64,000 nt of DNA from positions 37,973,850-38,037,849 of the forward strand of contig OX155952.1 of assembly GCA_944548615.1 (NCBI GenBank), given 5' to 3'. Position 1 is the stretch's first letter; the number at the start of each line of letters is the position of its first letter. Below the pieces are notes generated by a model, which saw only the letters and a list, made by a program, of their open reading frames with translations, was not told where the DNA came from and did not search any database. This document shows positions 33,592-45,411 of this stretch, piece after piece. This DNA comes from Micropterix aruncella. Its lineage: Eukaryota; Arthropoda; Insecta; Lepidoptera; Micropterigidae. A program made the position numbers and the translations under genes.

Positions 33592-33726
33592 TGAATGCTT
33601 TGAAAGCATTCAAATCTACTATCTGTAAAAAAAGTAGCAGTCTGTTGCAGAAAGATAAGAGTATAGCTCCAACAGATGGAGCTATATGTTGCTTCAATGC
33701 AAAAGGAGCAAGATAGCTCCTCTTGC
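33592..33726. repeat. Cluster of three short hairpins
   Basis: TGAATGCTTT-G-AAAGCATTCA (33592-33612), TATAGCTCC-AACAGAT-GGAGCTATA (33662-33686), and GGAGC-AAGATA-GCTCC with flanking GCAA/TTGC pairs (33699-33726). All are perfect in the stem core. No role is known. Confidence 0.8.
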
Positions 33727-33774
33727 GTTGGATCAGAATATATCGCTAATTTCCAATATACCTTAATTTATAAT

Positions 33775-34110
33775 AATCCTACTTTTCAAAATTATAGCAC
33801 ATTCAGTAAATGACGTACTTTATAAAGATTTCGTACATTAATAAAATATCATACTTTTATAAAATTGCGAATTTTATACGATGTCGTATTTTATAATAGC
33901 TCTAATATAAAATAACGTATATTTAAAAAATATCCTACTTTATAATAAAATTCGACTTATATATCGTACTTTCAGGACCATTCGTAGTTAAAAATAATGT
34001 ACTATTCAAAGAATATCGCACTTTTCAAAACTCGTGTCTTCCTTTTATAAAATATTATAGTTGCTATAGTTATTGTACTTTCAGAAAAACGTACTTTTCT
34101 AACAATATCA
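33775..34110 (+). repeat. Degenerate tandem array
   Basis: About a dozen loose copies of a unit of roughly 28 bases built on 'tcgtactttataaaatat' (for example 33815, 33850, 33880, 33935, 34010). The sequence is too diverged for exact boundaries. Confidence 0.6.
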
Positions 34111-36547
34111 TTTAGTAAAACATTTTTTTCAGCGAATTTTATTAAATTTTTTTTTCGTCATGCATTTTTGGTCCTTTTCCTTTGTCGATGTATCTTAGCT
34201 AGCGATCCATGTGGCAAACTGGCTCGTGAAATATTACAAAGCCTGCTAAGCGAGAAGCCTGGCGTACATCTACCTGGTATTTGTAAACATGGACAAATTA
34301 GCCTATTCATTTTGTTTACATTTGTAACCAAGAGTAAACAAGCGGCTAAAATATTGATGTAAGTATCATTTATAAACATAAGTATATTCCACCAGTCTAG
34401 CCACCCTTATTCGAATGTCAGGATTATGGTTGCCTTCGGTTTTCGATAGATTATTTTAGGACGGAATAATGTTTATTTTAGAGTGGAGCCCGCTGCGGAA
34501 CGGCGGGGCCGATAACGTGTTAACGAATTCGAAGATCTCTCCGTACAAATTTCCACTTGTGCGAGCAAAATTTCTAACCCGTTCATGCGTTAAATCAAGA
34601 TTCCGTCTCAGTAAACATCGCAGAATGGAGCGGAGGGGGGTAGTTTACATTATTTTATATTGTATTCCTTCTGCTGTCGTGTTTATCGCGGCATTCGCTG
34701 GAGCACAATGCGGCCCCGACGAACATTCAACATAATGGCGAACACTGCCTGTAGGAGGCGTCGATTGAAGGAATAGTGTAGAAGAGTTCTTTCAAACACT
34801 AGTAAGTTAAGAACACCGTGTCAGATAATAATGTTAACGTCAAAATTTCGAAAGGCGTCCCATGGGGCTTTAGTGAGGCGTACTATGTAACAGAAATTCT
34901 TTTTTTCGTGCTTATGTCACGAATTATAAAAAAGGGTTAGTTTTTAGGATTTTTTTAAGCAACAATAAACGTTGTTTATTGTTGCTTTTGCGAAATTCCT
35001 CCAAATTTTCATTGACAGCTGTCAGCTGGCAATAACATTAATATTGCCATTATTGAAATAACCTAATAAAAATAAAAATTTCATGTATTAAATAATAATT
35101 CTACTTAAAAAAAACATTTAAAAAACACTACATAAAATTAAACTTTTATTTGGATTTTTGGTAGAAAATCTACAATTTATGCCATCATAGAGTAGAGACA
35201 TTCGTGTTTTTGGTGTTGATGAGTTGGCCAAACCAAGATCCGGTCCTCCCTTCCTGTTTTCAAGATGGCAGGGGCGGGTGACGTTCTCCGGCTTCGCCGA
35301 GGAAGGATGAGAGTTTTCTAGACTAAAAAGAAAGGGTGCAGCACAAAAATCCCTCTTTTTAGTGCAGCACAAAAATTTGTAGTGTAAATTACCACACAGT
35401 TTTCTTGGGCACGCCTGTATATTTATCAAAAAAACAGGAAATTCCTTCACATTCATCTCGGATAAAGCCGCCCGCAAATGTGTCGACCTGTCAACGCTGA
35501 AGTCACATTTCACCGTTCGATTTTACGTTTTTTTTTTTAAAAAACCACATTTTTTTTCACATGGATCCTTCCATTTAAATGCCTTGCGAGTAGTCCCGGG
35601 TCAGAAAACATATTTTCCGGGTGAAATAATCCCGCTTTAGACTTCCGGTCGGGAAGTAACTTTGCTTGAGTTTATTTTATAACCTAAAAAAGTGTTTTTA
35701 GTGAACGGATTTTTTTTTAACATTACATAGTATTTCTGCACTGAATTTTATTTGTTTTATTTGCGGAAACCTACCTCTAGGCTAGATTATTAGAAAAAAG
35801 TTTTAAATACCCCCCCCCCCCCCTGAATTTTCATTCAGTTTTTTTTTAATATTTTTTTTTGGTTGTTTCTTTTTTTTTTCTTAGATTGAGTTTTCCACGT
35901 TTACTCTTGAAATAACTGGTGGCGCCTATACTAAATTTGTGCCTTCATAAATTCCCGTTATAACTACAGGGGACTATTCTAAATCCTTTACTGTTTCTGG
36001 TATTTACCCGAGCTACCTTGCCTGATATCAGCAAAAAGGGAGTCAAAATAATATCCGTTTTATCTTACACGCACAATCATTATGCAAAAAGACGCTCGGG
36101 TTGTAGAAGTACTTACTAGTATTGATTGAAAACAGAATACGAAACAGTATGCGGTCGGTGGCCACGTATCCCACCTTGCTAGTAACAAGGAAGGCTTTAC
36201 GGCCTTCCGACTGTTCGTATCTCCCTGGCTGTCGCATTTAGAGGAGAGACGGTCGGATATATAAGGTGAGATAAATTTTCGATTTCGATTTTAAAACGTC
36301 TTACCGATTAAAAATATTTATTCGGTATTAAAAGAATATTATATTTATTAGTAGCTTGGCATAAAGGGAAAAGGTAGGATATAAGGATTGTACTTCAAAA
36401 ACATACAATAAACAAATATACATATATTTACTGCGTTTTTGTCGTACCTTCACCTAACTTTTTGTTCATATTATGAGCTCAGCTGCCCGAGTTGGGATTT
36501 CGCCGGACAGTGTCAGAGTTGCCACAGTGCTTAATCAATTTTTGCTA
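34111..36547. other. Non-coding; unique block at 34.48-34.75 kb and homopolymers
   Basis: 34480-34750 is GC-richer and unlike repeats here. 35810-35823 is a run of fourteen C. 34950-34985 has an inverted 'gcaacaataaacgttgtttattgttgc'-type palindrome. Several open frames (34168-34362, 35118-35513) have no recognisable content. Confidence 0.4.
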
Positions 36548-37275
36548 ATATCCGGGATGGTTTCGTGCAGCTTGGGCCAAAATATCTATTTTGTTCACGT
36601 TTCGGCTCAACTCACGATTCAGCGGATATTCAGAAGCCTCCGCGTGCGGATGGCTACCCCGGGTTAGACTATCGTCTCTTAGGCCTAACGGCTGGTGGAC
36701 CAGTTCATCCTGGCGCCACTGGACGGTTTGCGCACCGTTCGCCAACGCCAATCAAATGTGCACTCTGACTAATTGCTGAAGGAGTCTGGAGACTATGGAA
36801 ATATACTGTCTCCTTAGCAGCGGGGGTGAATGTTGACCTGTCATCAACCACTATTGAAATGAAAATTAGGCTACCTGATTCTGAATTCAGAGCCGGGTAA
36901 AAGATGTCTGTTGTCCGCGCGAGATTCAAACTGAATCACCGCTGAACATACATACGGCAGGTAGAGATCGCGCAAGTGACTTCGGACCCGTGAGCAGTCG
37001 GGAGTTTGGAAGTGTCCTGATGATTAATTCCAGACGGTGATATCCTTCCAAAACTGGTAGTCAGGGGGCGAGGATGCCCGCTGCGTACCTTTCCCGGTGC
37101 CTCGCCGCAAGGCGTTGGCCTCTGACGGGCTCGAGGCTTTGCTGGACGATAGGTTTATACCATCCTAAAGTCTTCTACGCTCATCCCACGGCTGAAAGAA
37201 CGATCAAATATATACTTTGATCGTTATACCAGCCTGATGTGACGGGTTCGCTCATTGTAGTCGACACAGCCCTAA
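36548..37275 (+). repeat. R700 element, long variant copy (copy 10)
   Basis: 728 bp, the fullest copy of the variant subfamily: 'ggtttcgtgcagcttgggcc' start, 'ctggacggtttgcgcaccgt', 'ggagtctggagactatgg', 'agcgggggtgaatgttgacc', 'gcgcaagtgacttcggaccc', 'cttccaaaactggtagtcag', and 3' end 'cattgtagtcgacacagccc'. It abuts the (GATA)n tail of the next LINE end. Confidence 0.85.
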
Positions 37276-37279
37276 TGCG

Positions 37280-37855
37280 TTAGATAGATAGATAGATAGA
37301 TAGATAGAGATTCTTTATTGCACATTAAACAAAAACATACAAAAGGCGGACTTATTGCCAAAAATACAATCTCTTACAGCCAACCTTCGTGGAAGTTTAA
37401 AAATTTAGGTGCCAAGAGATAAATTAAAAATTAACAAAAAAAAAGAAAAACTTATTACATAACAAAAATGCCATTTTTTAAATAAAATTAGGATTTGGAA
37501 TAATTCGCAAGGAGCGAAGGATAGGAGAGGATGGGATGAGACCTAGGATAACTAGGAATTTAGGGACATGAAATGCCTTTTCAGAGGCACTTGAAAGGTA
37601 GAAACCGTTGGTGCGTTTCTGATGTCTGGCGGGAGCTGGTTGCATAGTCTAGCTGCATGAACGGGGAAGGAATAAGTAAAAAAATAAGAATTATGAGTGG
37701 GAATCGCAATTTTACTATCCTGACTGGAACGGAGTGAAAGACCATGACTTCCTAAGTGATTGAATTTTTCCGTTAGGTAGGAGGGAGCGGTAGGATTGTT
37801 GAGGATGTTATAAAGAAGTAAAAGAATATGCATGTTTCTACGTTCACGTATTCGA
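37280..37855 (-). mobile_element. LINE 3' end with ORF2 tail
   Basis: Minus strand: ORF2 C-terminus at 37552-37833, a 3' untranslated part with the 'ggcaataagtccgccttttg'-like block at 37335-37360, and a (TATC)n tail at 37284-37307. The peptide 'VHAARLCNQLPPDIRNAP' and 'FQVPLKRHFMSLNS' is the usual end of CR1/Jockey-type ORF2 (the common W in 'RLWN' is C here). 5'-truncated. Confidence 0.8.
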
Positions 37856-38259
37856 AGCCAATGCGTTAGTGGTAATCAACGCATATTTTCCATCGGCATG
37901 TTTTGTGGGGCATATCTCCATTTTCTTTTTTCGGAGATAGGCCGTGTAGGCTATGTAGGCTGAAGCTGTAGGCCGTGGCGCACCGAACACTGGCAGACAA
38001 TACGATGTCACGTACACGGAAATTATAGCTGACATTCAACGCTGTCAGTTCGTATGGCGACATTAGCATTCGGGAGACTCTCCCGAGATAAACGACTTGT
38101 TTCGCCGCTTTTTTTCGCCTTGCCAGTTTATTGCTGCGATTTGGAATCAGAAACAAATTGAATGGGAATATTATTGGAGCTTCCCCTTGCGTAACCCTTT
38201 TGAACTACGACAACATTTAATGCGCGGTGGGTTTGTATGGTGAGATACAAAATATTACT
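37856..38259. other. Non-coding, no recognised gene
   Basis: Open frames on the minus strand (to 38156) are Arg/Lys/Ala-rich but match no family I know. No splice or promoter signals stand out. Confidence 0.35.
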
Positions 38260-38880
38260 CAAATCAAATCAAAATCAAATCGCATTTATTGTCTTCAAAA
38301 AACTTTACATAGTTGTTTAGACATTTTATATAGCCGCTTAATGTTAAAATAACTTTAAAATGTATACTAAATATTTCATTAGAGACTCACCACATAATTG
38401 AGTTATATTAGATATTTATAACTACAGATAATCATGAAATTATAATATTAAAATTAAATGGTCCTGTAAGTAAGAATTATAATTGATTATGGGAGACAAT
38501 TAAAAATAATAGTAATAATATAATAATCAATAAAATGGTACAAATGTCAAGTTAAATTAAAAAAAAATCGAGATGGAAATTATTATTGTCAGTAATCTAA
38601 TTATAATTCGTTAATATTATATAATTCTCTCGCAATAAGGTAGCCTTTTAATTTCGATTTAAATTGGGTGATATTTCCGTTTCTACATATACTTTTGATA
38701 TTCTCAGGCAGTTTATTGTAACACGCCATTCCAACGTAATTTGGATCCCTTTTGAATAATTCCAGAGATGGACGGGGTAATGCTAAATTGTGCCTACATC
38801 TGGTGAAATGCGAGTGAATTTCTTTTTGGGTCTTCATTTTTCCGACGTTTTTTAATATTAATTTTATGCATTCAAATATA
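38260..38880 (-). mobile_element. LINE 3' end, family C
   Basis: ORF2 tail at 38601-38837: 'HFTRCRHNLALPRPSLELFK', 'GMACYNKLPENIK', 'LKGYLIARELYNINEL'. The 3' untranslated end closes with 'ttgaagacaataaatgcgat' and a (TTTGA)-type tail at 38262-38290. The same tail ends the plus-strand copy at 55280-56900, so both belong to one CR1/Jockey-type family. Confidence 0.8.
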
Positions 38881-40002
38881 TATACTGATGGTAGCGATGG
38901 TACTCACACTTCTGGATCAAAGTATGAACATTGATTATACAGGATGAGTTTTTAATTAGTGACATCCTTTATATAGGTGAATCCGTACGAGCAAATAAGC
39001 AACTTTTGATTTGATTTCATTTTTTTGTGTATATTTTAAAAACTTTACTGATAAATAAAAGTTTGACAAACGTTAAGCGCGCTGCGCCATCTTGCAATAG
39101 GAAAAATATCGCAAATAAGCAATATTTGCAAACAAACAAATAACCTACCGCTAGATGGCGTAACGAGCTCAACTCTTTTTATACTATTTTTTAAAACAAT
39201 TAACTTTCCAATTATATTTTTTTTTGCATTTTTCCCAAAAAAATATTTGAGTTATTAGAATTATTAATATCGCATATAATTATATATTATGTTGTTTACA
39301 TCACAAGAAGGGCATCTATTAGTCTATTAAAATATTAAAATGCGTAATTATTACGCATTTAAAAAACCTGTATACCAAAAAAATACACCTTTATGAAAAT
39401 AATATTAAAATTAAAAAAAAAACATGATTTTAAAAATTTGCTTATTATTATATTATTATTTTATTTCGAGATAGGATAGCATATAGACGTGTTTAAAGGG
39501 GCATCTATAGTGCGTCGTCATACTGTTATACCACGAAAAACGCCATATTAAACATAATAATGAAAGATTAATTAATTTCTGGAACTATGAATGCCATCTA
39601 CACGTTGCGTTTCGTAGTAAAAACCTGGTTGCTAAACTGTAAGAGGTACGACATTGTGCTATCTATTACCTTTATAATTAGTGGTATGGGTCGATAATTC
39701 CAGATTTCATTTTTTATGAGAATGTTAAAATGATGAGGAGATGCATGTGCTGCCTGTGGAATATAAAATTTATTGATATTGATTGGTCATATCATGAAAA
39801 CTATTTATTTAATATTTAATGTCGAAAGTAATAAACCGATATTATTATTTTTATTAATTTCAATAAAATTCTTAATTTCGGAAATCACACAGTATAACGT
39901 CACACAGTTCGGAAAACACATACACTGAATAATAGCCGTTATATATGTGATTTATTAAAAAGTAAGACCGGCTACGAATTTTAATATAATTACAGAAATT
40001 AC
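38881..40002. other. AT-rich; dispersed repeat at 39.40-39.72 kb
   Basis: 39400-39720 matches 48195-48284 plus 48829-49040: 'ttattttatttcgagatagg', 'atgccatctacacgttgcgt', 'ttcgtagtaaaa' and 'atctattacctttataat'-like blocks. A perfect 11-bp hairpin (AAATGCGTAAT-T-ATTACGCATTT) is at 39338-39360. No gene. Confidence 0.5.
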
Positions 40003-40545
40003 GCTTCTTCTTCTTCTTCCTTATCAGCGCGAATTCGCCCACCGTTGGGCATACGCCTCTCCAGTCACTCTCCATCCGGATCGGTTGTCCGTTTCCCTCA
40101 TCCAGACCTTAATGTCATCGGACCATCGGGCCGGTGGTCTGCCCACACTTCTTCTGCCTAAGCGGGGTCTCCACTCTAAAACGCGCTTGCTCCACCGTTC
40201 GTCGTGTCGTCGGGCCACGTGGCCGGCCCAAGCCCATTTCAGCTTGGCCACTCGTTGACCTACGTCGACCACCTTCGTGCGCTGTCTGATGAGCTCGTTT
40301 CGGACTCGATCGCACAACGATATACCGAGCATGACTCGCTCCATGTTACGCTGCACCACCTTAAGCTCGTGGATCATCCGAGCAGTCAGTGTCCATGTCT
40401 CACAAGCATACGTCATAGCCTACGTCTAACAAGCATACGTCAAAGCACACGCACTGATTGAACACCTTTGTCTTGAGCGATTGGGGAATTCTGGACTTCA
40501 GCACGAAGATTAGCTTATCGAAGAAATTACGCTGCCAACTACTTA
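40003..40545 (-). pseudogene. RTE-clade LINE, C-terminal end
   Basis: ATG at 40416 opens 130 residues: 'MTYACETWTLTARMIHELKV', 'QRNMERVMLGISLCDRVRNE', 'KLKWAWAGHVARRHDERWSK', 'RVLEWRPRLGRRSVGRPPAR' and 'WSDDIKVW', the signature end of insect RTE-type endonuclease-reverse transcriptases. Upstream, in a shifted frame, 'SRIPQSLKTKVFNQCV' continues the protein to about 40545; the shift sits at a small duplication of 'aagcatacgtca' (40407-40443). The 3' end is a (GAA)n-type tail at 40004-40020. Catalytic reverse transcriptase motifs are absent. Confidence 0.9.
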
Positions 40546-41672
40546 ATAAAACTAAAATAACTAAAATGCTACTAGAACATAAGAGTCTTGTTAGGGTGTG
40601 TGTGTGTATGTTGAGAGCACAGTATAATAACACCCAGTAGGTTCGCTCAAGAGCTACAGGGAAATGCGGGAAGAGGGTGCGACGGAAGTGGGGCGAGGGG
40701 TAAGTCATATCCCGTCCTTAGGCCCATAGTTACGGCGCTGTGGGCTGTGACGCGCTGTGGGCGCTTGTGTACGTCGGATGTGTTTATTAATATTTCTGCA
40801 GATTTACGAGACGACGCCATATGGTATTCTCAGAAGAAACCGTAAATATGGCCGGGACGATGCTTCAAGAAGAAGACGAGTAATCATATTACGATTTGTG
40901 GTAGCCCTTAAGATTCCTGACGTCACTTGCTTCGATTTCAATTTTGTTCTAAGAGAAGCTATACCTACTGTGGTTGAGAGTGTGGTTGTAAAGTGTGAGC
41001 GTGGGCGTTAGTGCGAGGGTTGAGTATCAATGAGTCCGACATATTATGTAAATATTTTGTTCAGTTTTTGTTTTATGTTAATTTAATAAGATAAAATAAC
41101 ATTAATTTATTTTACTGCGCAATGTGGCATCATCATTTAGTCGCAGAAACGTGCATAGCAAAGTGATAAAAAAGCCATTGCAATTTGCATATCGCACACC
41201 AACTGAATCTTTCGATCCGTACCTAGGCACGCAAGTGTGGTTAACATTAAGTTTTATTATCAGCAACCTGACCTCGCGAGGTGTAAATAAAATACTAGCG
41301 AAATTACTCACCGTGGGTGGAATCTAGTTAAAAACAGAACTATACGCGACATAAATATATTAAAACTACAACTCAAACTTCTAGCAGTTTTTATTCAGAA
41401 TATTTTCCTTATAATTTATTAATTTTATATAGAGAATATAACGATTTATATATTTTAGAATAAACAACCGGTTATGGACATCATGTGAATTACAAATTCA
41501 GGGTATTAGAAAAGTTTTTCAATGTAACGCAACGATGATTCGCATGTAGCTGCTTGTTACTGCATTATGAGACATGTACATACATGCATAGCAGCCGCGA
41601 CGGGTCAGTTATTCATTAGCAGTAAGAGTGTAAAGTGTTTGCGATAGCATCGTGGTCACGAAATAAGATAAG
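40546..41672. other. Non-coding, no recognised gene
   Basis: 40750-41030 is GC-richer with an open frame of no known family. 41040-41480 is AT-rich. 41510-41672 may include the untranslated left end of the mariner remnant that follows. Confidence 0.35.
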
Positions 41673-42190
41673 GGCAGTTTTGAGTTATAATTTCGTGCGT
41701 GGCTTAAACATAGACCAATGCTTAGAAGAAATGACTTGCACTAAATGATGTTTGTCCAAATCATACAACGATATTTAGGTGATATAGAGCATTCCAAAGG
41801 GGAAATTTGACTCTAGAGGGTGCTGAGAGGCCGGGAAGGCTACGAACGTCAGATACGGAGGAAAACGTTACTGCTGTCAGAAAAATGCTCGACGAGGACA
41901 GGCGAGTAGTAGGCGAGTGGTAGATACCAACAGAAAGAGGATACTTTAGGTCTAAATGAATATGCAGTTCATTCGATTCTGCGTGATCATTTGTACGTAC
42001 AAAAACTTTGTTCTCTCTGGGTGCCGCATCGACTGACTGAAAAGCAGCTAACACATCAGTCACTGGTATACTGAACAGTACCTACCTGCCTAAAGTCATT
42101 GGATCTATAAAGAACCTGCGGCCAAAGTCAAGAATGGACACCTGATTATAACGGTAATTCTCCATCTCACCGTGCCAAAGCCTGCACTGA
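41673..42190 (+). pseudogene. Mariner transposase remnant 1
   Basis: Pieces in order: 'NKIRAVLSYNFVRGLNIDQC' (N-terminal helix-turn-helix), a frameshift, 'DVCPNHTTIFR', a stop, 'YRAFQRGNLTLEGAERPGRL' and 'SDTEENVTAVRKMLDEDRRV', then 'LNEYAVHSILRDHLYVQKLC' and 'WVPHRLTEKQ', and after a deletion 'DYNGNSPSHRAKACT' near the second catalytic Asp site. This follows the mariner plan (HTH, linker, 'WVPH-L', D-D34-D). Several frame breaks and the missing middle make it inactive. Confidence 0.85.
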
Positions 42191-42394
42191 ATATATATAT
42201 ATATATATTTTTTTTAATAACCATTTTTTTTAAATACAGCTTTGTATAAAATCCAGCAAAGCCTAAGGCTTTGCTGGAATTTCAGTGCAACTTTAGTGGC
42301 CATTTTGACCATATTATTATATATATGCTGCAATTACATTAGTAAGGATTAGTCGGCACAGAAAGCCACCCCCTTCATAATATTTACGTAAAAA
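42191..42394. other. Short AT stretch and perfect hairpin
   Basis: After a (TA)n run (42193-42209), TCCAGCAAAGCCT (42252-42264) pairs perfectly with AGGCTTTGCTGGA (42266-42278) around one base. It could be part of the right end of the mariner remnant. Confidence 0.6.
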
Positions 42395-42692
42395 GATGAA
42401 ACGTGCTTAATGATAATAAAATAAAATATGAATTTTATTTGTATCATTTACACGTATGTTTCACATTCACTTATTTTAAAGTTAACTATTTTTATCTAAT
42501 TTTTTGTTCTTTTGAACATTTTTTAAAAGTTTTTAAATTTAGAGATGAAACGTGCTTAATGATAATAAAATAAAATATGAATTTTATTTGTATCATTTAC
42601 ACGTATGTTTCACATTCACTTATTTTAAAGTTAACTATTTTTATTTAATTTTTTGTTCTTTTGAACATTTTTTAAAAGTTTTTAAATTTAGA
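42395..42692 (+). repeat. 149-bp tandem duplication
   Basis: 42395-42543 and 42544-42692 differ at a single base (c/t near 42496/42645). Unit starts 'gatgaaacgtgcttaatgat'. Near-identity indicates a very recent duplication or an assembly artefact. Confidence 0.95.
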
Positions 42693-43104
42693 GGAATTTT
42701 GTTGAATATATGAGGGATTAGCCAATTCAATCTTCTTTTTCCATAAAGGTTGCGAAAAGGAGGGACGAGTAGCCGTTCATTTTGTATCTGTCTAGTGCTG
42801 TGTTTATGTCGACGTATAATAAAATCGTATATAATCGACGTATAATAAAAACAAAAATAATAAAGTTTGAATTATATATACCTAATGCTGAATTTCGATA
42901 TTGTAATAAGGGATGAATAAGCTGTTATATTAAATATACTAAGATTTTAGGTTTCTACTATTTTAGGATTTTTTAGAAATTAATAAATTGAAATGGAATT
43001 TGATGCAAACGCACACTTTTTTGGTGTGTAATAGGTACCATCATAGTAGAAAGCAAAACATCGAGTGTGTCCAACCGAGACGTTCCCGGTAAGCAGATTA
43101 GCAG
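42693..43104. other. AT-rich non-coding
   Basis: No gene or classed repeat. 'gtcgacgtataataaaa' and 'atcgacgtataataaaa' stand as a short direct repeat near 42808-42850. Confidence 0.4.
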
Positions 43105-43290
43105 CCCCCCCCCCCCCCCCCCACCGCGCCGAACCCCTTAACAACCCAACCACCCCAACCCTACCAAACCCCCCTTTCCCCCACCCTCCCATCTTTACAT
43201 CCCCTTGTTAATTTCACTCCTTTCCCCGTCAACGCCCCTTCCCCTCGCCAACCGCCTAGTACCGACCCTCCATCACACCCCCAACCGCTA
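43105..43290 (-). repeat. C-rich tract
   Basis: Opens with eighteen C (43105-43122) followed by about 170 bases of C-runs broken by A and T. It would be G-quadruplex-prone on the minus strand. Counterpart of 28726-28935. Confidence 0.85.
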
Positions 43291-43329
43291 GCGGTTGTTT
43301 TAAGTGACTATGATAGCAAACGTAGTATA

Positions 43330-43760
43330 TTTTTAGTACTTTGTAGTATTTACGTTGTATTTAAATGGCTATTTTTCAATATGATGTAGTATTTTGTTAA
43401 ATACTTCGTAATTTATTTTTTTGTGTCACTTGTATAACAGATATTTCAACCAAACCTATAGCAAAATTTTATAATATGGTTTCGCCTCAACGACGCATCT
43501 GTGTGTCGAATTTGGAGTCTCTAAGTCCAGGTCTGGTGGACCGATTCTAATAAAATAATTTTACCTTTTCAACTTTTTCCATGTCCAAATGATGCCTACA
43601 TACCACATTTCAGCTCAATCGGATGAAGCGTTTGGGCGCTATCGTGTAGAATACACACACATACACACCCTCATAGACACACAAACACACACACACACAG
43701 ACTTACAGACTTCAATCTGGAAATGGTCCTTATCGTCTCGAGGTGTGTCAAAATAGATCT
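43330..43760 (+). repeat. Dispersed repeat D, copy 4
   Basis: Carries the 'tctggtggaccgattct', 'catttcagctcaatcggatg' and 'aagcgtttgggcgctatcg' blocks followed by a CA-rich run (43655-43702). Confidence 0.75.
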
Positions 43761-44600
43761 TTCCGTCTTCATCTCGAATTCTTTTTTAGCGCATCCACAT
43801 TACTTTACCTTGGAACTAATATATAATATTGTAATTCACAATCGTTTCAGATTTTTTGATAATAAATAAATTGAAATTGAATTTATGCAAATGCAAACTG
43901 TTTTGGTGTGTAATTTGTACTATCAAAGTAGAGTGAAAATTAAATATTGTAATTCATTCATACATTATTCTGAAATACATATACAATTTAAAATAAGCAG
44001 ATGGAAAACAACTTGCGTCGTCAATTCGCTTTATCCGCCTAATCGCGCCCTTTGAAGCAGCATCAAAAAATAGAGCTGATCGCATTAGCAGTTCATTTTC
44101 CTCTCGCAGCCGCAGGAGAGAGAGGGAGTAACCCATCCCGAAATAAAAATACATCGAAATTCCGACCGAAATATCATTACGGTCGTTATTCGTGGGCCAA
44201 AGGTGGGACGAGGACAAAAATGCGCCGCAGATGGAGCGACCCCGCTGCGCCCTGAATTTGAAGTGTCTGATTCCGGGCGGCAATTCGCGAGATCGAACTG
44301 TAAATTACCCGGCCGCCCCCCGCCGAGCCGCCCGCCCTTCCTACGATCCACTTCCCCTGCTGAAACTGAAATTAACTACCCACCAATGTCGAGTTTCAAT
44401 CGAGTTCTACTTGAATGAAATCGCCCAGTGAAAAACGATAAACGCTTTGGAGATTTTTTAAAACGATGCGTGTTTTATGATCTTTCATAATGCGCACTCT
44501 GAAGTCGTTGTTTTATCCGATGCCACTATCACAGTATAACCAGTTAGAAGCAGTAACCATACTCTCGAATGACTGGGCGTCGCGGGGATAAGGTGACAGG
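43761..44600. other. Unique GC-richer block at 44.03-44.42 kb
   Basis: 44030-44420 is GC-rich relative to the window ('ggccgccccccgccgagccg') and free of visible repeats. Several overlapping frames are open on both strands only because GC-rich DNA has few stops. Candidate conserved non-coding sequence. Confidence 0.4.
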
Positions 44601-44605
44601 GAAGT

Positions 44606-45062
44606 GAGCAACTAGAGCTGTCAACTACAACGGGCGAACCCGTCACCTCAGAAAATTTTAACGAAATATGATCGTTCTGTCTCCCATGAGGTGAGCGCAG
44701 AAGACTTAATACTAAACAGTCCACCGCCAAGCTCCGCCACATGCCCGTAATAGGCCAACGCCTTATCCGCGAGATAGCCAGGTATGTTAACCAGCAGGCG
44801 GACAGTCGCGCCCTTACTTTCAGTTGCGACTAGATTAACCCGGTCTCTCGACTGGTTACGAGTTCGAGATCGCTTGCGCGGTCCTCTTCCTTGCGTAGCG
44901 GTGAAGCGAATCTATCGCGGACCACGGTTTCCTTTGCCCAGCTGTTCACCCGGAATCGGATAGCCGATGGTCGTTCCAAGAGCAGTCGCCGTAAGGTCAG
45001 CAACCACCACTGCTTTATAGGAAACAGTAGGTACTGTTTCCAGACTCCCCCGACTGTTCGTC
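44606..45062 (-). repeat. R700 element, copy 11 (5'-truncated)
   Basis: Starts at the family 3' end ('actagagctgtcaactacaa') and runs in reverse through the standard blocks to 'cagactcccccgactgt', where it stops before the front third of the unit and meets the mariner remnant. Confidence 0.85.
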
Positions 45063-45093
45063 ATCGTGTAAAACCATAAATTTTTGAGGCTAT

Positions 45094-45297
45094 TCATTCA
45101 TTGAGCCATTCTTGTACTTCCTCGTAAGAATTGAAGTGTGAATCGTTGAGTGCGTGTCCCATCGATGAAAACAAATAGTAATCGGACGGCGCCAGGTCTG
45201 GCGAGTACGACGGGTGGGGTAGGGGCTCCCAGTTGTACGATTCTACCAAGTTTTTATTGACCGATGTCCGATGTGGCGTTGCGTAGTCATCTTGGAA
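45094..45297 (-). pseudogene. Mariner transposase remnant 2, C-terminal third
   Basis: Minus frame 'FQDDYATPHRTSVNKNLVES', 'YNWEPLPHPSYSPDLAPSDY', 'YLFSSMGHALNDSHF', 'SYEEVQEWLNE', then TGA where mariners have Trp, followed in frame by 'IASK'. The second catalytic Asp (in 'DDYATPH') and the third (in 'SPDLAPSDY') are both there, spaced as in D-D34-D. One nonsense change and loss of the front two-thirds kill it. It differs in part and strand from the remnant at 41673, so the two are separate insertions or a broken pair. Confidence 0.9.
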
Positions 45298-45411
45298 TAA
45301 AAATAATATTACAAAATTTTATTCAATGTTACTACCATTTTCCCATAAAAACTCTTGTAGATACCATATAGGCTTAAGTATAAACTTCTCAATTTAGAAT
45401 GAAGATTTAAT
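45298..45411. other. AT-rich spacer
   Basis: No feature seen. Confidence 0.4.

Noticed and set aside
44052..44431. Overlapping open frames on both strands
   Set aside because: GC-rich DNA has few stops; no motif, start context or splice pattern supports a gene.
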